Positions 1 through 8,074 of a DNA stretch of 64,000 nt are shown here, piece after piece. The translations under genes and the position numbers were made by a program. This stretch comes from DAIOEK01 sp964648485 (lineage in GTDB: Bacteria; Chloroflexota; Anaerolineae; Anaerolineales; Anaerolineaceae): positions 62,001 to 126,000 of the forward strand of contig CAZYOF010000005.1 of NCBI GenBank assembly GCA_964648485.1, given 5' to 3'. How positions within the stretch are numbered: the stretch's first letter is position 1; each line of letters starts with the position of its first letter. The notes below the pieces were generated by a model. That model was given only the letters and a program-made list of their open reading frames with translations. It was not told where the DNA came from and searched no databases.

Positions 1-98
1 GTTTTTGTCTCAAGGTAATTGAAATAACGCCAGATAACCAGAAATCCGAACAACAGCAGGAAAAAAGATATCGTACCCAAGCAGATGACAAATTCCAT
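1..98 (-). CDS. N-terminal fragment of a small membrane protein, cut by the window edge
   Basis: On the minus strand the frame reads MEFVICLGTISFFLLLF and continues as a hydrophobic segment off the left edge. It begins 13 bases downstream of the DUF4097 stop codon, so it is probably the second gene of that operon. A Shine-Dalgarno AAAGGAG lies just upstream. An ATG at 104 is only about two bases from it, while the ATG at 98 has a normal 7-base gap, so I chose 98. Only one membrane segment is visible and no family can be named. Confidence 0.55.
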   Translation of the reverse strand, partial: MEFVICLGTISFFLLLFGFLVIWRYFNYLETK

Positions 99-111
99 TT
101 TCATTCTCCTT

Positions 112-1413
112 TTACTGTGATTTTGATAGTTTGATACTGCCGTTGTTTGTATGAACTTCTAGCAGATCCCCGCCGCTGCCAATTTTTCCGGTGATCTCTT
201 TTTCACTTTGCTTGCCTGATGTAAGGATCTCAAAATTGGTATCGATGTCTCCAAAATCGGTATCCATATCGATGCTGAGATTACTGTTTGCAGGTAGTAT
301 TATTTCAATAGATCCGAAATTTGAACTAATGATATGTGGCCCACTGCCCAGGCTTCCATCGAATTTAATGCCACCATTATCAGAACGCAGGTCCAATGTG
401 GCGTCTTGAGCACGAAGGACGGTGATGGAACCAAACCCAGATTTTGCCTTAACAGCACCAGAGACGCCTTCCAGTATCAACTCACCATTTTGTGATTGGA
501 TGGTATAGCGTTTGGCAGAAACATCCTTGACAGTCACATCGCCGAAATTACTGGTGGCTGTAACTTCAGCATTAACAGTTACATCTTTAAGCATTACTTC
601 GCCATTGTCAGAGTTGATGCTCACCGTTTCTGCACGGCCTAAAGAATACCTGACGTCACCAAAGCCATTATCCACAGTGATTGGACCTGCTGCGTAGCCA
701 TCCTCAAGACTGATACTACCGTTGTTCGACTTGAGAAATATTGATTCGGCTTCTGCCCCATTAACATTGATGCCACCAAAGGATGATGTGACCTGCAGCT
801 TACCCCCACCAGCGCGAATACCTGAGATGGTAGTACTTCCATTCTGATTAGAGATGGTCAGGCTGCCGGTCAAATCCCGAACATCGATCCCGCCAAATCC
901 CGTCGTGATGTCTGCGGAACCGTTAGAACCCACCAGGGAGACTTCTCCAAATTCGGAGTCTACAATAACACTAGTTTCCCGGGGTACAGTAATGGTGAAT
1001 TCGACTTCGAGTGTTTTTACAAACCCGGGGCGGCTGGGAAGGTCATCCATGGGTACATCGATGGTCAGTTTATTGTCTGTGAGTTGGGTGATGATTTTCA
1101 GGTTTTTTAACTCAGCTTCAGCATCAGCCTGTGAGAAGCTGTAAACAATTTTCCTGGCTTGCATGGTAATCTCATCGACATCGTCTGCTTTTATGTGGAT
1201 AAAACCAAATGAGTTTTCGATATCGAGAACAGCAGGTGTTGCCACGGGAAAAGTTTCTGTAACGGTTTCCTCAGCTCTGAAATGCGCACCCAGACCGGGA
1301 ATGGATGACAGATTGAACCCTTTGAAAGCAAATACCCCCACCAACACAATCAAAGCACATATCACGAGGATTAACAGTAAAATTGGCACAGCAATCAGCC
1401 ATTTGGATTTCAT
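112..1413 (-). CDS. DUF4097-type beta-repeat envelope protein
   Basis: The protein has 433 residues. Residues 5-30 are a hydrophobic signal anchor followed by a long exported region with no cysteines or catalytic motifs. That region is a series of about 20-residue beta repeats. Their turns alternate between x-Phe-Gly (EFGEVSL, GFGGIDV, SFGGINV, NFGDVTV) and x-Asn-Gly (QNGSTTI, NNGSISL, DNGEVML, QNGELIL). This is the pattern of the DUF4097 putative-adhesin family, which is expected to form a beta-helix; a catalytic role is unlikely. The start has the Shine-Dalgarno AAAAGGAGAG. The gene is divergent from the ECF sigma factor at 1541, which suggests envelope-stress control, but no shared promoter motif is proven. 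Confidence 0.8.
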   Translation of the reverse strand: MKSKWLIAVPILLLILVICALIVLVGVFAFKGFNLSSIPGLGAHFRAEETVTETFPVATPAVLDIENSFGFIHIKADDVDEITMQARKIVYSFSQADAEAELKNLKIITQLTDNKLTIDVPMDDLPSRPGFVKTLEVEFTITVPRETSVIVDSEFGEVSLVGSNGSADITTGFGGIDVRDLTGSLTISNQNGSTTISGIRAGGGKLQVTSSFGGINVNGAEAESIFLKSNNGSISLEDGYAAGPITVDNGFGDVRYSLGRAETVSINSDNGEVMLKDVTVNAEVTATSNFGDVTVKDVSAKRYTIQSQNGELILEGVSGAVKAKSGFGSITVLRAQDATLDLRSDNGGIKFDGSLGSGPHIISSNFGSIEIILPANSNLSIDMDTDFGDIDTNFEILTSGKQSEKEITGKIGSGGDLLEVHTNNGSIKLSKSQ

Positions 1414-1518
1414 AATGTGTAACTCTCCTTTTTGTAGTTATATTCATTAGACAGGAAAAGATATATTATGTTTCAGCGATTTTTTATTTGTCACTTTTTG
1501 AAACAAAGGAGAAAAAAC

Positions 1519-1537
1519 ACTGTCTAATTGACAGGAG
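1519..1537 (+). promoter_or_regulatory. Small hairpin overlapping the sigma-factor ribosome binding site
   Basis: CTGTC (1520-1524) and GACAG (1530-1534) form a 5-bp stem with loop TAATT. The right arm overlaps the start of the Shine-Dalgarno AGGAG at 1533-1537, just before the ATG at 1541. It could modulate translation of the sigma gene, but the stem is short. Confidence 0.3.
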
Positions 1538-1540
1538 AGT

Positions 1541-2113
1541 ATGGTGCCATCCGGGGAGAAAGATTTTATTGAACGGGCAAAAGCAGGAGACGATCGTGCG
1601 TTTGGCGAGTTGGTGCTCATGCACCAGTCTTTTGTATACAATCTTGCCCTGCGGGCGGTGGGAGATCCCCGTGAGGCTGAAGATCTGGCTCAAGATGCAT
1701 TCATCCGGGCATGGCAGGCGCTTCCCCGCTTTCGGGCGGATGCCAAATTCAGCACCTGGCTTTACCGCATTGTGGTCAATTTATGTTATAACCGCCATCC
1801 CAGGTTGAAAAAAGAACAGGATTTCCTTTCGATGGAAGAAAACGAAGAATTGATTTCCCGTGATGAAGGTATTAATCCGGATACTGAGCATGACAAGATG
1901 CACTTGCGCGAAAGCCTGCACCAGAAGATTAGTGAGCTTCCAGCCACCCAAAAGATACTTATTCAACTCCGCTACCAGCAGGAACTCTCTTATGAAGAAA
2001 TTTCTGAGGTGATGCAAATGCCCATGGGCACCGTTAAAACGGGTCTTTTTCGCGCTCACGCACAATTAAGGCAGGAAATGGTTAGGATGGAGGAAATGGA
2101 ATGGGCGAGATAA
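1541..2113 (+). CDS. ECF-type RNA polymerase sigma factor (sigma-70 family)
   Basis: The protein has 190 residues. A sigma region 2 lies at about residues 25-90, with the characteristic EAEDLAQDAFIRAW helix and a FSTWLYRIVVNLCYN segment. A C-terminal sigma region 4 lies at about 130-180, with the helix-turn-helix LSYEEISEVMQMPMGTVKT. Regions 1 and 3 are absent, as in extracytoplasmic-function sigma factors. It directs core polymerase to a stress or envelope regulon. The next gene overlaps by 13 bases and encodes a membrane protein that may be its anti-sigma factor. The divergent DUF4097 gene is a plausible target. Start ATG is preceded by AGGAG. Confidence 0.92.
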   Translation: MVPSGEKDFIERAKAGDDRAFGELVLMHQSFVYNLALRAVGDPREAEDLAQDAFIRAWQALPRFRADAKFSTWLYRIVVNLCYNRHPRLKKEQDFLSMEENEELISRDEGINPDTEHDKMHLRESLHQKISELPATQKILIQLRYQQELSYEEISEVMQMPMGTVKTGLFRAHAQLRQEMVRMEEMEWAR

Positions 2114-2493
2114 AAAATAACCACGGGTCTACCGCTGACCCGATTGAAGAGGCGTTCAAAAGTTATCCATTAGAATCAGTGCCGGTCTCGCTATATGCGA
2201 ATGTAATGCGCGGGGTGATGCAATCAGTTCCGAACCCGCATCAAGTGGTCAGACCATTTCGAATTATTTCCTGGCTGGATGTGGCGATCAGCCTTTTTTT
2301 GAGCATCATGTTCGGGATGGTGATGTTTATTGGAGAGATTATCCCCCCAGAAATGTTCCCTTCCTTAAAGTGGGCTGTACGGATGATTGGGCATCCACTT
2401 GTGATTATTCCCTTGGTAATCGGTTTGATAATGGCTTGCGCCGGGTTAATCATTGCTTCCAATTTCATCAATTCGCAGCGGAAATTTATTTAA
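2101..2493 (+). CDS. Small two-helix membrane protein, possible anti-sigma factor
   Basis: The protein has 130 residues: a charged cytoplasmic N-terminus of about 55 residues, then two membrane segments (around residues 58-80 and 97-120). It overlaps the end of the ECF sigma gene by 13 bases, so the two are translationally coupled. Position and topology suggest an anti-sigma factor holding the sigma factor at the membrane. It lacks the HxxxCxxC zinc motif of the common ZAS anti-sigma class, so this role is inferred from context only. The coding sequence contains the palindrome TGGTCAGACCA at 2246-2256. Confidence 0.6.
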   Translation: MGEIKNNHGSTADPIEEAFKSYPLESVPVSLYANVMRGVMQSVPNPHQVVRPFRIISWLDVAISLFLSIMFGMVMFIGEIIPPEMFPSLKWAVRMIGHPLVIIPLVIGLIMACAGLIIASNFINSQRKFI

Positions 2494-2636
2494 ACTGGTC
2501 AGACCTTTTTACCAACAAAACAAATCTGGATCTTCTCAATATTCAATAAACGGATATAAAATACTCATACTGATTGTCTTCGAAACTTCCTTCCGTTTTA
2601 ATAGCCTGCCATAAACCAGAAACACAGGGGGATGTG

Positions 2637-3815
2637 ATGACCTCATCCACTGAAACCAGTCCTTTGCCAGTAAGTACACTTAACCGCCCCTTCTTCCTTT
2701 GGTCAATGCCTTTCATTTTCCTTTATTTTGGTTTGCCAATCATCGGAAAGGTGTTTGGCGCAAGCGCCTTGGAAGTGGGTGGTTTGTTCTCTGTTTTGAC
2801 GGGAACGACATTACTGCTCCGCCCACTGGTTGGTTGGTGCCTGGATAGATTTAGCCGGAAGCCATTCCTGCTCATCGCGATGGTGATCTATGCCATTTCG
2901 ATGCTTGTCTTCGCGTTTGCGGATTCAGTGACATCGTTGTATGCTGCCAGGTTGATTCAAGGTGTCGGTTCATCATTGTTGTGGACGGCGGCAAATACAA
3001 TCATCGCCGATCTCACCCAGCCTTCTGAACGAGGAAAGGCACTGGGCAGAATCAGCGAGGTAACCAACCAGGGGGGCATGGTGGGGATCTTCCTTGCATC
3101 GGCCCTTATGATTTTCCTTTCAGAGGAGTGGGGTTGGAAACTCTCCTTTCTTCTCTTTTCATTATTTACCTTTATTGCTGCCTGGCTGGTTTATCGGCGC
3201 GTTCCTTCTACCAGAGGTGTCATCAGGGAAAAGACTCTAAAAATTCAGCTTTCGCCAAAGTTATATTTTCTTTTTGTAATTGTCTTCCTCACCGGTGTTC
3301 CTGAAGCCATGCTTAGCCCTATCTATCTAACCTATCTGCAGGATAAATTTACAACCAGCACCTGGGTTCTGGCGCTGGCATTCTTCCCAGCCGGGTTGGT
3401 GACAGCTTTCCTTTCATCCTGGTTGGGATCTTTAAGTGACCGTTTTGGAAGAATACCCATGATTGCCATTGGCTTGGCGGGCACCGGACTGATTTCTCTT
3501 GCCTTGCCTTATCTGCCATCCATTCTCTGGTTAGGCGTTCTTTACACCTTGAACGCCGTGTTGTGGGGTGTCAGTGAACCGGCTGAAACCGCGCTGGTCG
3601 CCGAATTGACCGGTGGTGAACAGTTGGGAATGGGATACGGTTTATATGATCTTGTGGAAAACCTGGGTTATACGGTTGGTCCGCTCGCAGGGGGATTGCT
3701 CTACGACACGATCGGTAGAGAAATGCCATTCCTTCTGAATGGTTTGATTTTGCTAATTTGTTCAGGCTTAGTTTTGATATTACTGAAAAGCAAAACTCGA
3801 TCGGTGAGAGAGTAA
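2637..3815 (+). CDS. MFS transporter
   Basis: The protein has 392 residues and about twelve membrane segments. It carries the loop 2-3 motif of the major facilitator superfamily in the form GWCLDRFSRKP, and an equivalent in the second half (GSLSDRFGRIP). It is expected to move a small solute or drug across the inner membrane with proton coupling; the substrate cannot be told. A longer reading starts at TTG 2574, but the ATG at 2637 has AGGGGG six bases upstream and begins where family members begin, so I chose it. No operon partner: the next gene is convergent. Confidence 0.85.
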   Translation: MTSSTETSPLPVSTLNRPFFLWSMPFIFLYFGLPIIGKVFGASALEVGGLFSVLTGTTLLLRPLVGWCLDRFSRKPFLLIAMVIYAISMLVFAFADSVTSLYAARLIQGVGSSLLWTAANTIIADLTQPSERGKALGRISEVTNQGGMVGIFLASALMIFLSEEWGWKLSFLLFSLFTFIAAWLVYRRVPSTRGVIREKTLKIQLSPKLYFLFVIVFLTGVPEAMLSPIYLTYLQDKFTTSTWVLALAFFPAGLVTAFLSSWLGSLSDRFGRIPMIAIGLAGTGLISLALPYLPSILWLGVLYTLNAVLWGVSEPAETALVAELTGGEQLGMGYGLYDLVENLGYTVGPLAGGLLYDTIGREMPFLLNGLILLICSGLVLILLKSKTRSVRE

Positions 3816-3824
3816 TTTATTCTT

Positions 3825-4469
3825 TCAAGGTGAAGCAATAAAAACAGCAATCATTACAAAGTGCGCGAGTGCGCCCAGCATCACAAAGATGTGCCATACC
3901 TCGTGGAACCCAAACCTTCCCGGGAATAGATTCAAAGCCTTGGTGCTATAAATGATTGCTCCCACTGTATAAAAAAGTCCGCCAGCCAGCAGCCACAACA
4001 GACCATCTAACGGGATGCGAGAGAGCATTTCTGGGAGAGCCAGAACACAAAGCCAACCCATTACCAGATAGATACCTGCGGTGAGCCATCGCGGTGTTTT
4101 AATGTAAAAAATCTTGAGGGTAATACCAGCGATGGCAATTCCCCAGATGATCGCCAGTAATCCCCACTGCCAGAAACCAGTAAAGATGTTGTAACAAATG
4201 GGAGTGTAAGTTCCGGCGATGAGTAAAAAAATGGCAGAATGGTCCAGCTTACGCAATATTTGAATGATTCCGGGTCGGGCAACTGCAAGGTGATAGGCAG
4301 CGCTGGCAGAGAACAGGAGCACCAGGCTGACCCCATAGATAATCAGGGATATGACTTTGGGTGTATCTGACCAGCTGACCGCAACCAGATAAATGCTTCC
4401 CAGAAGTGCGGCAATCGCAGAATAGAAATGCGTAAATCCATTTACGGGTTCCCGGAATTTTGGCTGCAA
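3825..4469 (-). CDS. Hemolysin III / PAQR-type seven-helix membrane protein
   Basis: The protein has 214 residues with seven predicted membrane helices, the usual length of the bacterial Hly-III (YqfA/TrhA) family. The conserved residues are present: PVNGFTHFYSA near the N-terminus, SAAYH in helix 2-3, LDHSAIFLLIAGTYTP, and the C-terminal HEVWHIFVMLGALAHF with the metal-binding histidines. Family members relate to PAQR receptors and in E. coli affect membrane energetics; a hemolytic role is doubtful. It lies 35 bases after the pirin gene on the same strand and may be cotranscribed. Confidence 0.88.
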   Translation of the reverse strand: MQPKFREPVNGFTHFYSAIAALLGSIYLVAVSWSDTPKVISLIIYGVSLVLLFSASAAYHLAVARPGIIQILRKLDHSAIFLLIAGTYTPICYNIFTGFWQWGLLAIIWGIAIAGITLKIFYIKTPRWLTAGIYLVMGWLCVLALPEMLSRIPLDGLLWLLAGGLFYTVGAIIYSTKALNLFPGRFGFHEVWHIFVMLGALAHFVMIAVFIASP

Positions 4470-4504
4470 TGTTGAGTACTCCTGATAAGTTGATATTGAT
4501 TGAA

Positions 4505-5371
4505 TCAGATTTCTGATTTGTGTTTAATGAAGGTGCCTGCCCGATATTCAGCAAACGCGGTGTGCAGCTCTTCTTCAGTATTCATGACAATAGGTCCTCC
4601 CCAGGCAATCGGTTCTCGAAGAGGTTTTCCGCCAATGAGTAAGAAGCGGGCACCAGATTCACCCGCACTGATCGCCACCTGGTCGCCATCTGAGAAGGTA
4701 ACCACCATACCCTTGTCTGCCTGCAACATGGTCTTATTCTGTTCAAAATCTGCACTGCCCTGAATGAGATATGCAAAGACTGTGTGCCCCGCAGGTGTGG
4801 GATGTACCCACATTTCATTGGGTTTGACCGTTACATCGAGATATTCAGGTTCGATGACAATATCTTTTGCTGGACCCTGTATCTCATCGATGTTGCCACT
4901 GACGATTCGGATTGTTGCGTTTGGTGTATCAACCACCGGAATCTCATCCGCTGTGATTCCGCGATAACGCGGTGGCATCATCTTCTGGCTGGCAGGTAGA
5001 TTTGCCCAGAGTTGAAATCCGATCAGTTTGCCCGATTCACTTTGTACGGGCATCTCCTGATGGATGATGCCGGAGCCCGCGGTCATCCACTGCACTTCTC
5101 CGGGGTGAATAATACCCGCGTTTCCCAATGAATCTCCGTGTTCCACATCCCCTTCCAACAGGTAGGTGATGGTTTCGATACCACGATGAGGGTGCCAGGG
5201 AAAACCTTTCATGAATTTATCGGGGTCATCACCGCTGAAATCATCAAATAATAAGAACGGATCCATGCGCTTTTCCATACCAAAACTAAAACCTCGCTTA
5301 AGGTGAACCCCTGCCCCTTCGAGCATAGGCTTTCCCGGAAACGCTGCTTCCACTGTTCGGGTGATTGCCAT
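4505..5371 (-). CDS. Pirin family protein (cupin)
   Basis: The protein has 288 residues and two cupin domains. The N-terminal one (about residues 20-130) has the metal-binding set of pirins in FPWHPHRGIETITYLLEG followed by VEHGDSLGN and the HQEMPV glutamate. The C-terminal cupin spans about 165-275. Pirins bind iron; some oxidise quercetin and others act as redox-sensing partners. The start ATG at 5371 is followed by the usual short strand before the pirin domain. Substrate or partner is unknown here. Confidence 0.9.
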   Translation of the reverse strand: MAITRTVEAAFPGKPMLEGAGVHLKRGFSFGMEKRMDPFLLFDDFSGDDPDKFMKGFPWHPHRGIETITYLLEGDVEHGDSLGNAGIIHPGEVQWMTAGSGIIHQEMPVQSESGKLIGFQLWANLPASQKMMPPRYRGITADEIPVVDTPNATIRIVSGNIDEIQGPAKDIVIEPEYLDVTVKPNEMWVHPTPAGHTVFAYLIQGSADFEQNKTMLQADKGMVVTFSDGDQVAISAGESGARFLLIGGKPLREPIAWGGPIVMNTEEELHTAFAEYRAGTFIKHKSEI

Positions 5372-5466
5372 TTGATTCTCCTACCCTTATTTTCTTGGGC
5401 GTTTTATAATTTTCGATCTAATTAGAGCATGTCCAGATGTATCTATGATGCCATACATCATAAAAA

Positions 5467-5504
5467 ACAATATCCCCCTATAGATAGATTAATGAGGATA
5501 TTGT
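5467..5504 (-). terminator. Likely intrinsic terminator after the CrtI-like gene
   Basis: ACAATATCC (5467-5475) and GGATATTGT (5496-5504) form a 9-bp perfect stem with a 20-base loop. Read on the minus strand the stem is followed by TTTTTTATG, fitting a terminator about 55 bases beyond the stop codon at 5558. The long loop makes it weaker than average. Confidence 0.5.
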
Positions 5505-5557
5505 CTGATTATTTCCCTTTATGATAATTGGACAATAAAAGCGAATTTTTTTTGATG

Positions 5558-7051
5558 TTATTTATTTTGGATTGTTGAAAATCTCTTTCCATCCTTCTTG
5601 CAAATACGTTTCATCACATCTCTGGCAGTCATGACGCCACTGGGTAATCCGCCACCTGCCTGGACCCACTGCCCAACCATGTAGAAGTTTTCCAAACCGG
5701 GTAGCGTTTTGGGGATGGGTTTCATCATTGCCTGCGGTGTTGGTAGCCAACCTTCAAAGGATCCTTTCCAGTTGCCGGTGTATCGCTCAAAGGTCACCGG
5801 TGTGGCTACATCTATCATTTCCACCTGGCTTTCCAACCCAGGGAATCGATTATTAAGAATAGAAATCATTTGCAGGGCAGCCTGTTTCTTTTCAGAGTCA
5901 TAACGCTCCCGATCCTGGTAGATTTCATTCCAGTATGAATAATTCCCATTGAGCATGATGGCGATGGCTGTTTTCCCCTCTGGGGAAAGATTTGGATCAT
6001 AGTTGTAAATGCACGCTTCTACGTGTTCCAATTTTTCGCCGGCGATAGTAATGGGCTCCTCCAGACACAAGGTGAGACCGCCTGTCATCTGCGGGAGGTC
6101 AGTAAAGCTACGATTTACACCCAGCCCGATATAAATCAATGATGGGAACATTGGCGCAGAATTATATCGGGTGGTGATTTGTTCATCGATAAATTTTCCG
6201 TCCAGCATGTCGAAAATGGTCGCGTGACCATCGGCTGCGGAGATAACCACATCTGCATGGTATTCAGTACCATCAACCAGACGGATTCCTGATGCGCGGT
6301 TATCCTCCACTAGAATTTTATCGACCCGGGAATCATATTGAATTTCTCCGCCCAGACTCAAGTAACGTTTTTCGGCATTTTCAGCCATGGGTAATGATCC
6401 ACCGATTGGGTAACCTGCTCCCTTATTGTTGAGCATCGCCAATGTCATCAGTAAGCCGACCGAACTCATTTCTTGATACCAGAGTTCGCTGAACACAAAC
6501 CTTAACTCAGGTGTGACAAACCGGCTGCCAAACTCAGACATCGGCATCCTTCCCCATTTCATCAGAATGGGCATGGCGGATGCCATGGGGATGATGGACT
6601 TGAGGTTCTCCCCCAGATTGGAATCCACTGAAGGGTTCCATTTAGAAAACTTACGAATGGCATTGCAGGTTTCTTTGATGATTTTTTCATCCTGAGGTCC
6701 GATTTCTACGAGGTGTTTTTCCAATTGGTCGATATTGGTGTACAGGTTTACCACCCTGCCATTGGCAAATTCAACCCGTGAAAACACCTCAGGATCGAAT
6801 ATCTCCATCCCGTCAATCAATCCGCTCTCTTCCCAGTAGCGGTAGTAGTTGTACGCGCGGCTGGAACCGGTCAGCCAGTGGATGCAGCCATCCACGATAT
6901 AGCCTTTTCGTTTCCACCCGGTCATTAACCCACCCGGCTGTGTGTGCATTTCCACGATTTTGGTTTTATACCCGTTCATTTGACCGTAGATACCCATCGA
7001 AAGACCTGCGATACCTGCGCCAATAATCAGCATGGATTTTTGCGCTTTCAT
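5558..7051 (-). CDS. CrtI-like FAD/NAD(P)-dependent oxidoreductase
   Basis: The protein has 497 residues. An N-terminal dinucleotide fold carries IIGAGIAGLSMGIYG at about residues 9-23, followed by the PGGLMTGWKRKGYIVDGCIHWLTG segment typical of phytoene desaturases and carotenoid isomerases (flavin amine oxidase fold). The C-terminus has the FAD-contacting region NFYMVGQWVQAGGGLPSG. It should be a soluble or peripheral flavoprotein acting on a hydrophobic substrate. No crtB or other carotenoid gene is nearby, so a carotenoid role is not supported. It is preceded by GGAGAAAAA and lies 55 bases after the zinc-ribbon gene on the same strand. Confidence 0.8.
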   Translation of the reverse strand: MKAQKSMLIIGAGIAGLSMGIYGQMNGYKTKIVEMHTQPGGLMTGWKRKGYIVDGCIHWLTGSSRAYNYYRYWEESGLIDGMEIFDPEVFSRVEFANGRVVNLYTNIDQLEKHLVEIGPQDEKIIKETCNAIRKFSKWNPSVDSNLGENLKSIIPMASAMPILMKWGRMPMSEFGSRFVTPELRFVFSELWYQEMSSVGLLMTLAMLNNKGAGYPIGGSLPMAENAEKRYLSLGGEIQYDSRVDKILVEDNRASGIRLVDGTEYHADVVISAADGHATIFDMLDGKFIDEQITTRYNSAPMFPSLIYIGLGVNRSFTDLPQMTGGLTLCLEEPITIAGEKLEHVEACIYNYDPNLSPEGKTAIAIMLNGNYSYWNEIYQDRERYDSEKKQAALQMISILNNRFPGLESQVEMIDVATPVTFERYTGNWKGSFEGWLPTPQAMMKPIPKTLPGLENFYMVGQWVQAGGGLPSGVMTARDVMKRICKKDGKRFSTIQNK

Positions 7052-7106
7052 TTTTTCTCCTGAAAACTATTTGTTAACCAATCTACGAATTAAATATTAT
7101 TCCGTT

Positions 7107-7592
7107 TCATTCTGTCTTATCGAGATCTGGGTGGACAGCCAGATGCTGCAACAAGGGTGCACCCTTTGGCAGTATTTTTTTCGCTATCCGGTAAGCATCA
7201 TCCTGTGAGATCTTTTGGGTACGCAGGTATTTCTTCATGATGGGAGAAAGGATATATCGATACTTCTCCTTAAGATAATTATTCCGCATTGTTCCAGCCA
7301 GGATGGTGCTGATTAGCGCAGAGAAGATCGCGGCTGAAATCCAAATAATCCATGCAAGAGTTGACGATGCAAAAACATAGGCAGCAACTGCAACAAGGGC
7401 AGGGATCCCCAGCCAGATGAGGACTATTTTCCAGCTCATGTTGTTTGGTACTTCATCACATTTCTTGTTGATTTGGAGAAGGAAACCTTTTAAAGCATCC
7501 TCCTGATTATGCTCAATTCGGAGATCGCCGCAATAATCGCATAATTCTCCATTCATTGGAGCGCCGCAATTTGGACAGGTTTGAGATTTCAA
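7107..7592 (-). CDS. Zinc-ribbon membrane protein of unknown function
   Basis: The protein has 161 residues. It opens with a zinc ribbon (CPNCGAPMNGELCDYCG, residues 6-22), has a central pair of membrane segments (about residues 53-98) and a charged cytoplasmic tail rich in Lys and Arg. The start codon is TTG at 7592, with GAGGATC about 5 bases upstream; no ATG fits. The layout resembles small zinc-ribbon membrane proteins common in Chloroflexota, but I recognise no named family. It may be cotranscribed with the CrtI-like gene. Confidence 0.6.
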   Translation of the reverse strand: MKSQTCPNCGAPMNGELCDYCGDLRIEHNQEDALKGFLLQINKKCDEVPNNMSWKIVLIWLGIPALVAVAAYVFASSTLAWIIWISAAIFSALISTILAGTMRNNYLKEKYRYILSPIMKKYLRTQKISQDDAYRIAKKILPKGAPLLQHLAVHPDLDKTE

Positions 7593-7661
7593 AATGATCC
7601 TCTAGAACTAATCATTCGGGCGGATTTCTTCAATAACCCAGAATTTTTTTCCATAAATTTC

Positions 7662-7689
7662 TTGATCTTATATTATATTAATGTATAAT
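7662..7689 (+). promoter_or_regulatory. Sigma-A type promoter
   Basis: TTGATC (7662-7667), a 16-base spacer and TATAAT (7684-7689) form a near-consensus promoter reading rightward into a region with no annotated gene. It is the strongest sign that a short RNA or peptide is made here. Confidence 0.5.
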
Positions 7690-7720
7690 TTTGCAGTTGT
7701 GTAATTTTGATATGGAGAAA

Positions 7721-7792
7721 ATGAATGTTGGAGAATGTGGTGCAAGGGTGGGACATGAGGGTTATCCACCAGTCATAGTTATTGTAGAGTAA
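7721..7792 (+). CDS. Possible 23-residue micro-ORF
   Basis: An ATG at 7721 opens a 23-codon frame, MNVGECGARVGHEGYPPVIV plus three residues, ending at TAA 7790. GGAG precedes it at 7714-7717, and the promoter at 7662-7689 would give a leader of about 25 bases. Spacing to GGAG is short (3 bases), and an in-frame ATG at 7712 is an alternative. There is no homology that I can recognise. It may equally be a gene remnant or noncoding transcript. Confidence 0.2.
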   Translation: MNVGECGARVGHEGYPPVIVIVE

Positions 7793-7941
7793 GTCTTAAA
7801 ACGTCAATTTCCTGATAAGAGAATAGCAAGTTTGACAACCCAATTCCAATGAATCAGCATCCAAATGGGTTGTGAATTGTTTCTACATTAACAAATATCC
7901 TGAAACCAAGTGTAATCACCCGATTTTTTCAATGGTTGCCT

Positions 7942-7966
7942 TGATACAGTATTTATTTCTGTATCA
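7942..7966. promoter_or_regulatory. Perfect inverted repeat, possible operator
   Basis: TGATACAG (7942-7949) and CTGTATCA (7959-7966) are exact reverse complements separated by 9 bases. There is no T-run after it, so it looks more like a protein-binding site than a terminator. The nearest gene downstream is the GNAT acetyltransferase at 8075. Confidence 0.35.
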
Positions 7967-8074
7967 TGGGATACCTTTATATAAAGACAGTTTTACTGGC
8001 TGCCAGTAGTTTCACACTGGGAGAAACTGAAAGGTGTATTGTAAAATAAATAACAAAGAGAAAAGAGATCTATC

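Larger units (their letters stand above)
7593..8074. other. Intergenic region with promoter, micro-ORF and inverted repeats
   Basis: This 480-base gap has no gene of normal length. It holds a good plus-strand promoter (7662-7689), a possible 23-codon ORF (7721-7792), a weak stem ACAACCCA/TGGGTTGT (7835-7842 with 7866-7873) and a perfect inverted repeat TGATACAG/CTGTATCA (7942-7949 with 7959-7966) about 110 bases before the acetyltransferase gene. It could encode a short transcript; no RNA family is recognised. Confidence 0.4.

Noticed and set aside
2246..2256. FadR-type operator inside the anti-sigma-like gene
   Set aside because: It is a perfect 11-mer but lies within coding sequence with no promoter nearby, so chance or codon use is the simpler reading.
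5558..7051. Carotenoid biosynthesis cluster
   Set aside because: Only one CrtI-like oxidoreductase is present; no phytoene synthase or cyclase lies nearby.
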